Positions 4,971 to 5,134 of a stretch of DNA of 5,134 nt are shown one piece after another. The stretch lies in assembly GCA_045587285.1 (NCBI GenBank), contig JAZNBZ010000068.1:1-5134 (forward strand), in the 5' to 3' direction. Made by a program: the position numbers and the translations under genes. Source of the stretch: Flemingiibacterium sp045587285. GTDB taxonomy: Bacteria > Bacillota > Clostridia > Oscillospirales > CAG-272. Each line of letters begins with the position of its first letter. The stretch's first letter is position 1. Below the pieces are notes generated by a model, which made no database searches, was not told the origin of the DNA, and saw only the letters and a program-made list of their open reading frames with translations.

Positions 4971-5134
4971 CCACGACGTCCCGTTTACGAGCGCGTACCG
5001 CTCGCGTTGACCTCGCGCTTCGCGCTCGGGGAGGACGAAAAGGGAGAGGGAGGGCGCTCAGGCGCCACGCCCTCCCTCTCCCTTTTGAACCCTCTCCTAC
5101 TCGGCTCAAATATATGTAAAAGGGAGCCTTATCA
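4971..5134 (-). repeat. 164-nt structured intergenic repeat, right copy (inverted)
   Basis: This is the inverted partner of 79-242, and it runs to the last base of the window, so it may continue beyond. Positions 5011-5134 match the left copy with a single difference (5058, in the loop of the central hairpin). Positions 4971-5010 are more diverged. The central 19-bp hairpin has arms 5038-5056 and 5068-5086. A tail hairpin with arms CGAGCG (4988-4993) and CGCTCG (4999-5004) is kept despite base changes relative to the left copy. A related 22-nt tail module lies just outside: 4951-4972 resembles 4991-5012 with three differences. Confidence 0.9.
5038..5086. other. 19-bp perfect hairpin inside right repeat
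   Basis: This is the counterpart of the hairpin at 127-175, with identical arms and one base change in the 11-nt loop. It lies about 90 bases after the operon terminator and ends in A4/T4 at the stem base, so it could act as a second, bidirectional terminator. The structure is clear but its function is not shown. Confidence 0.55.

Noticed and set aside
79..5134. Composite transposon carrying gatCAB
   Set aside because: No transposase, no terminal IR typical of an insertion sequence and no target duplication can be seen; the repeats look like small palindromic elements. Left open only as recombination sites.

Overview
The window looks like a piece of a Gram-positive, Clostridia-type genome, probably an uncultured gut or anaerobe lineage. 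The clues are strong AAGGAGG/GGAGG ribosome binding sites, a TTGACA promoter with an extended TGn -10, an S-layer-homology (SLH) surface protein, GatCAB-type tRNA amidation and fairly GC-rich coding sequence. This placement is inferred from style and gene content only.

Layout. Positions 1-316 hold no convincing gene. They contain a 164-nt structured repeat (79-242) and degenerate pieces of its tail (243-305). A promoter at 317-344 then drives one rightward operon: gatC (392-682), gatA (697-1896), gatB (1897-3333) and a secreted transglutaminase-like protein with three SLH repeats (3359-4909). A strong intrinsic terminator (4916-4949) closes it. The window ends in a second copy of the 164-nt repeat in opposite orientation (4971-5134), so the operon sits between inverted copies.

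How the genes work together. GatC, GatA and GatB normally form the amidotransferase that converts Glu-tRNA(Gln) and/or Asp-tRNA(Asn) to the amidated form. GatA frees ammonia from glutamine with a Ser-cisSer-Lys triad, and GatB activates the misacylated tRNA and adds the ammonia. Here GatB and GatC look complete, and GatB keeps its metal, zinc and kinase-site motifs. GatA does not: it is about 399 residues instead of about 485, lacks the usual N-terminal segment, and has lost the catalytic Lys (Asp19), the GGSSGGS cis-Ser motif and the nucleophilic Ser (Ala112). Its frame is intact and its C-terminal half still carries recognisable GatA motifs. The best reading is a pseudoenzyme GatA kept as a structural subunit. 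The complex would then be a GatCAB that takes ammonia from elsewhere (free ammonium or another amidase), or a second, specialised copy. This is the most interesting point in the window.

The fourth gene is a cell-surface protein with an intact Cys-His-Asp transglutaminase-like triad. It follows gatB by 25 nt with no terminator between them, an unexpected partner for tRNA amidation.
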